From Chryseobacterium sp. BGARF1 (GTDB taxonomy: Bacteria > Bacteroidota > Bacteroidia > Flavobacteriales > Weeksellaceae), in the NCBI RefSeq assembly GCF_001677955.1, contig NZ_LELA01000004.1, forward strand, positions 1 through 50,460: a DNA stretch of 50,460 nucleotides, in the 5' to 3' direction. The notes under the pieces were generated by a model that was given only the letters and a program-made list of their open reading frames with translations, made no database searches and was not told the DNA's origin. Each line of letters begins with the position of its first letter. Position 1 is the first letter of the stretch. The translations under genes and the position numbers were made by a program. Below, one piece after another: positions 49,979 to 50,460 of this stretch.

Positions 49979-50377
49979 ATGAAATTTACAATTGATGAAA
50001 TTAAATCAGAACACCAAAAAGTAAAAAGCGGTGCTGATTTTCCGAATTATATTCAGGCAATAAAAAATCTTGGTGTATCTCATTATACAACCCTCGTTAC
50101 TGATGGAAACACAAAATATTTTGATGATGAGAATAATTTTGCCGAAACAGGAAAAAAATATGATGTTTTAGAAATAGCAGGAAATGCAGATCTTGAAAAT
50201 TTTAAAACCAGATTAAAACTCCATCAAAAAGGCGGAACAGATTACCCTACATTTTGTAAAGACTGTGCGGAAAATGGAGTAAAAGGTTGGAAGATGGATT
50301 TCAACAAAATGACCTGTACTTATTTTGATAAAAACCAGAATGATATTTTAGAAGAAATTATTCCTTCACAACTTTAA
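49979..50377 (+). CDS. DUF1398-family protein
   Basis: The 132-residue cytoplasmic protein matches the DUF1398 pattern: FPNYIQAIKNLGVSHYTTLVTDGNTKYF in the first third, and a C-terminal GGTDYPTFCKDCAENGVKGWKMDFNKMTCTYFDKNQNDILEE. The two cysteines of CKDC and the terminal acidic DKN are typical. Function is unknown; family members appear as single genes in many Bacteroidetes and Enterobacteria. A terminator or repeat lies upstream. The window ends 83 bases later with no further gene visible. Confidence 0.88.
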   Translation: MKFTIDEIKSEHQKVKSGADFPNYIQAIKNLGVSHYTTLVTDGNTKYFDDENNFAETGKKYDVLEIAGNADLENFKTRLKLHQKGGTDYPTFCKDCAENGVKGWKMDFNKMTCTYFDKNQNDILEEIIPSQL

Positions 50378-50460
50378 GAGCCTGTTTAAAAAATGAATAA
50401 TAAAAAAGAGTATGGGCTAAAAACTGGCTAAAAATTGTCATTTTAGAGTTGCAAAACAAA

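Noticed and set aside
1..50460. CRISPR array
   Set aside because: No regular direct repeats with unique spacers. The heptamer-type repeats are short, contiguous and palindromic.
50378..50460. Possible insertion-sequence end (GAGCCTGTTTAAA)
   Set aside because: Only 83 bases are visible, with no transposase frame or second repeat end, so it cannot be supported.

Overview
The window is AT-rich DNA from a member of the Bacteroidota, most likely a flavobacterium of the Chryseobacterium type. The evidence is the Bacteroidetes promoter box TAnnTTTG, the near absence of Shine-Dalgarno sites, Bacteroidetes-type conjugation genes (TraE/F/G/J/K/M/N), a surface protein with the typical GVGINT/DGIIPPR head, and the dispersed short palindromes common in these genomes. 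The genus is an inference.

Region 1 (about 1-31,668) is most of an integrative conjugative element (ICE). Its left end is probably outside the window. From left to right it holds: a Crp/Fnr-type regulator and an SDR oxidoreductase (possible cargo); a 230-bp zone of inverted repeats that is my oriT candidate; a mobilisation operon (surface protein, RHH-like relaxosome protein, MOB-P-like relaxase, ParA-like ATPase); and a mating-pair operon (TraE, TraF, TraG ATPase, four exported proteins, TraJ, TraK, TraL-like, TraM, TraN, a small coiled-coil protein, the VirD4-like coupling protein and an M23 peptidase). These are followed by cytoplasmic proteins ending in a 1725-residue methylase-helicase that may protect incoming DNA. 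A large serine recombinase closes the element; its 3' end runs antisense into an intact tRNA-Arg(ACG) gene, the likely integration site.

Region 2 (31,634-50,460) looks like host chromosome. It holds the tRNA, an ABC-type substrate-binding lipoprotein, mtgA, a PF10136 membrane protein, and a reverse-strand run: UbiA-like protein, RelE/ParE toxin-antitoxin pair, recF, four-helix-bundle protein, DUF721. After that come a giant alpha-2-macroglobulin-like protein, a SWIM zinc-finger protein, ecotin, and a series of small proteins (DinB-like, VOC, DUF1398), one of them frameshifted.

The most notable observations are: (i) a complete J-domain with an HPD motif inside the VirB4-type ATPase TraG; (ii) four consecutive exported T4SS proteins that end in the same C-terminal motif; (iii) the recombinase whose last codons and stop lie in the tRNA; (iv) basic C-terminal tails on the relaxase and on the cytoplasmic proteins downstream of the coupling protein, suggesting co-transfer; and (v) a four-helix-bundle gene bracketed by the two arms of a dispersed palindrome.
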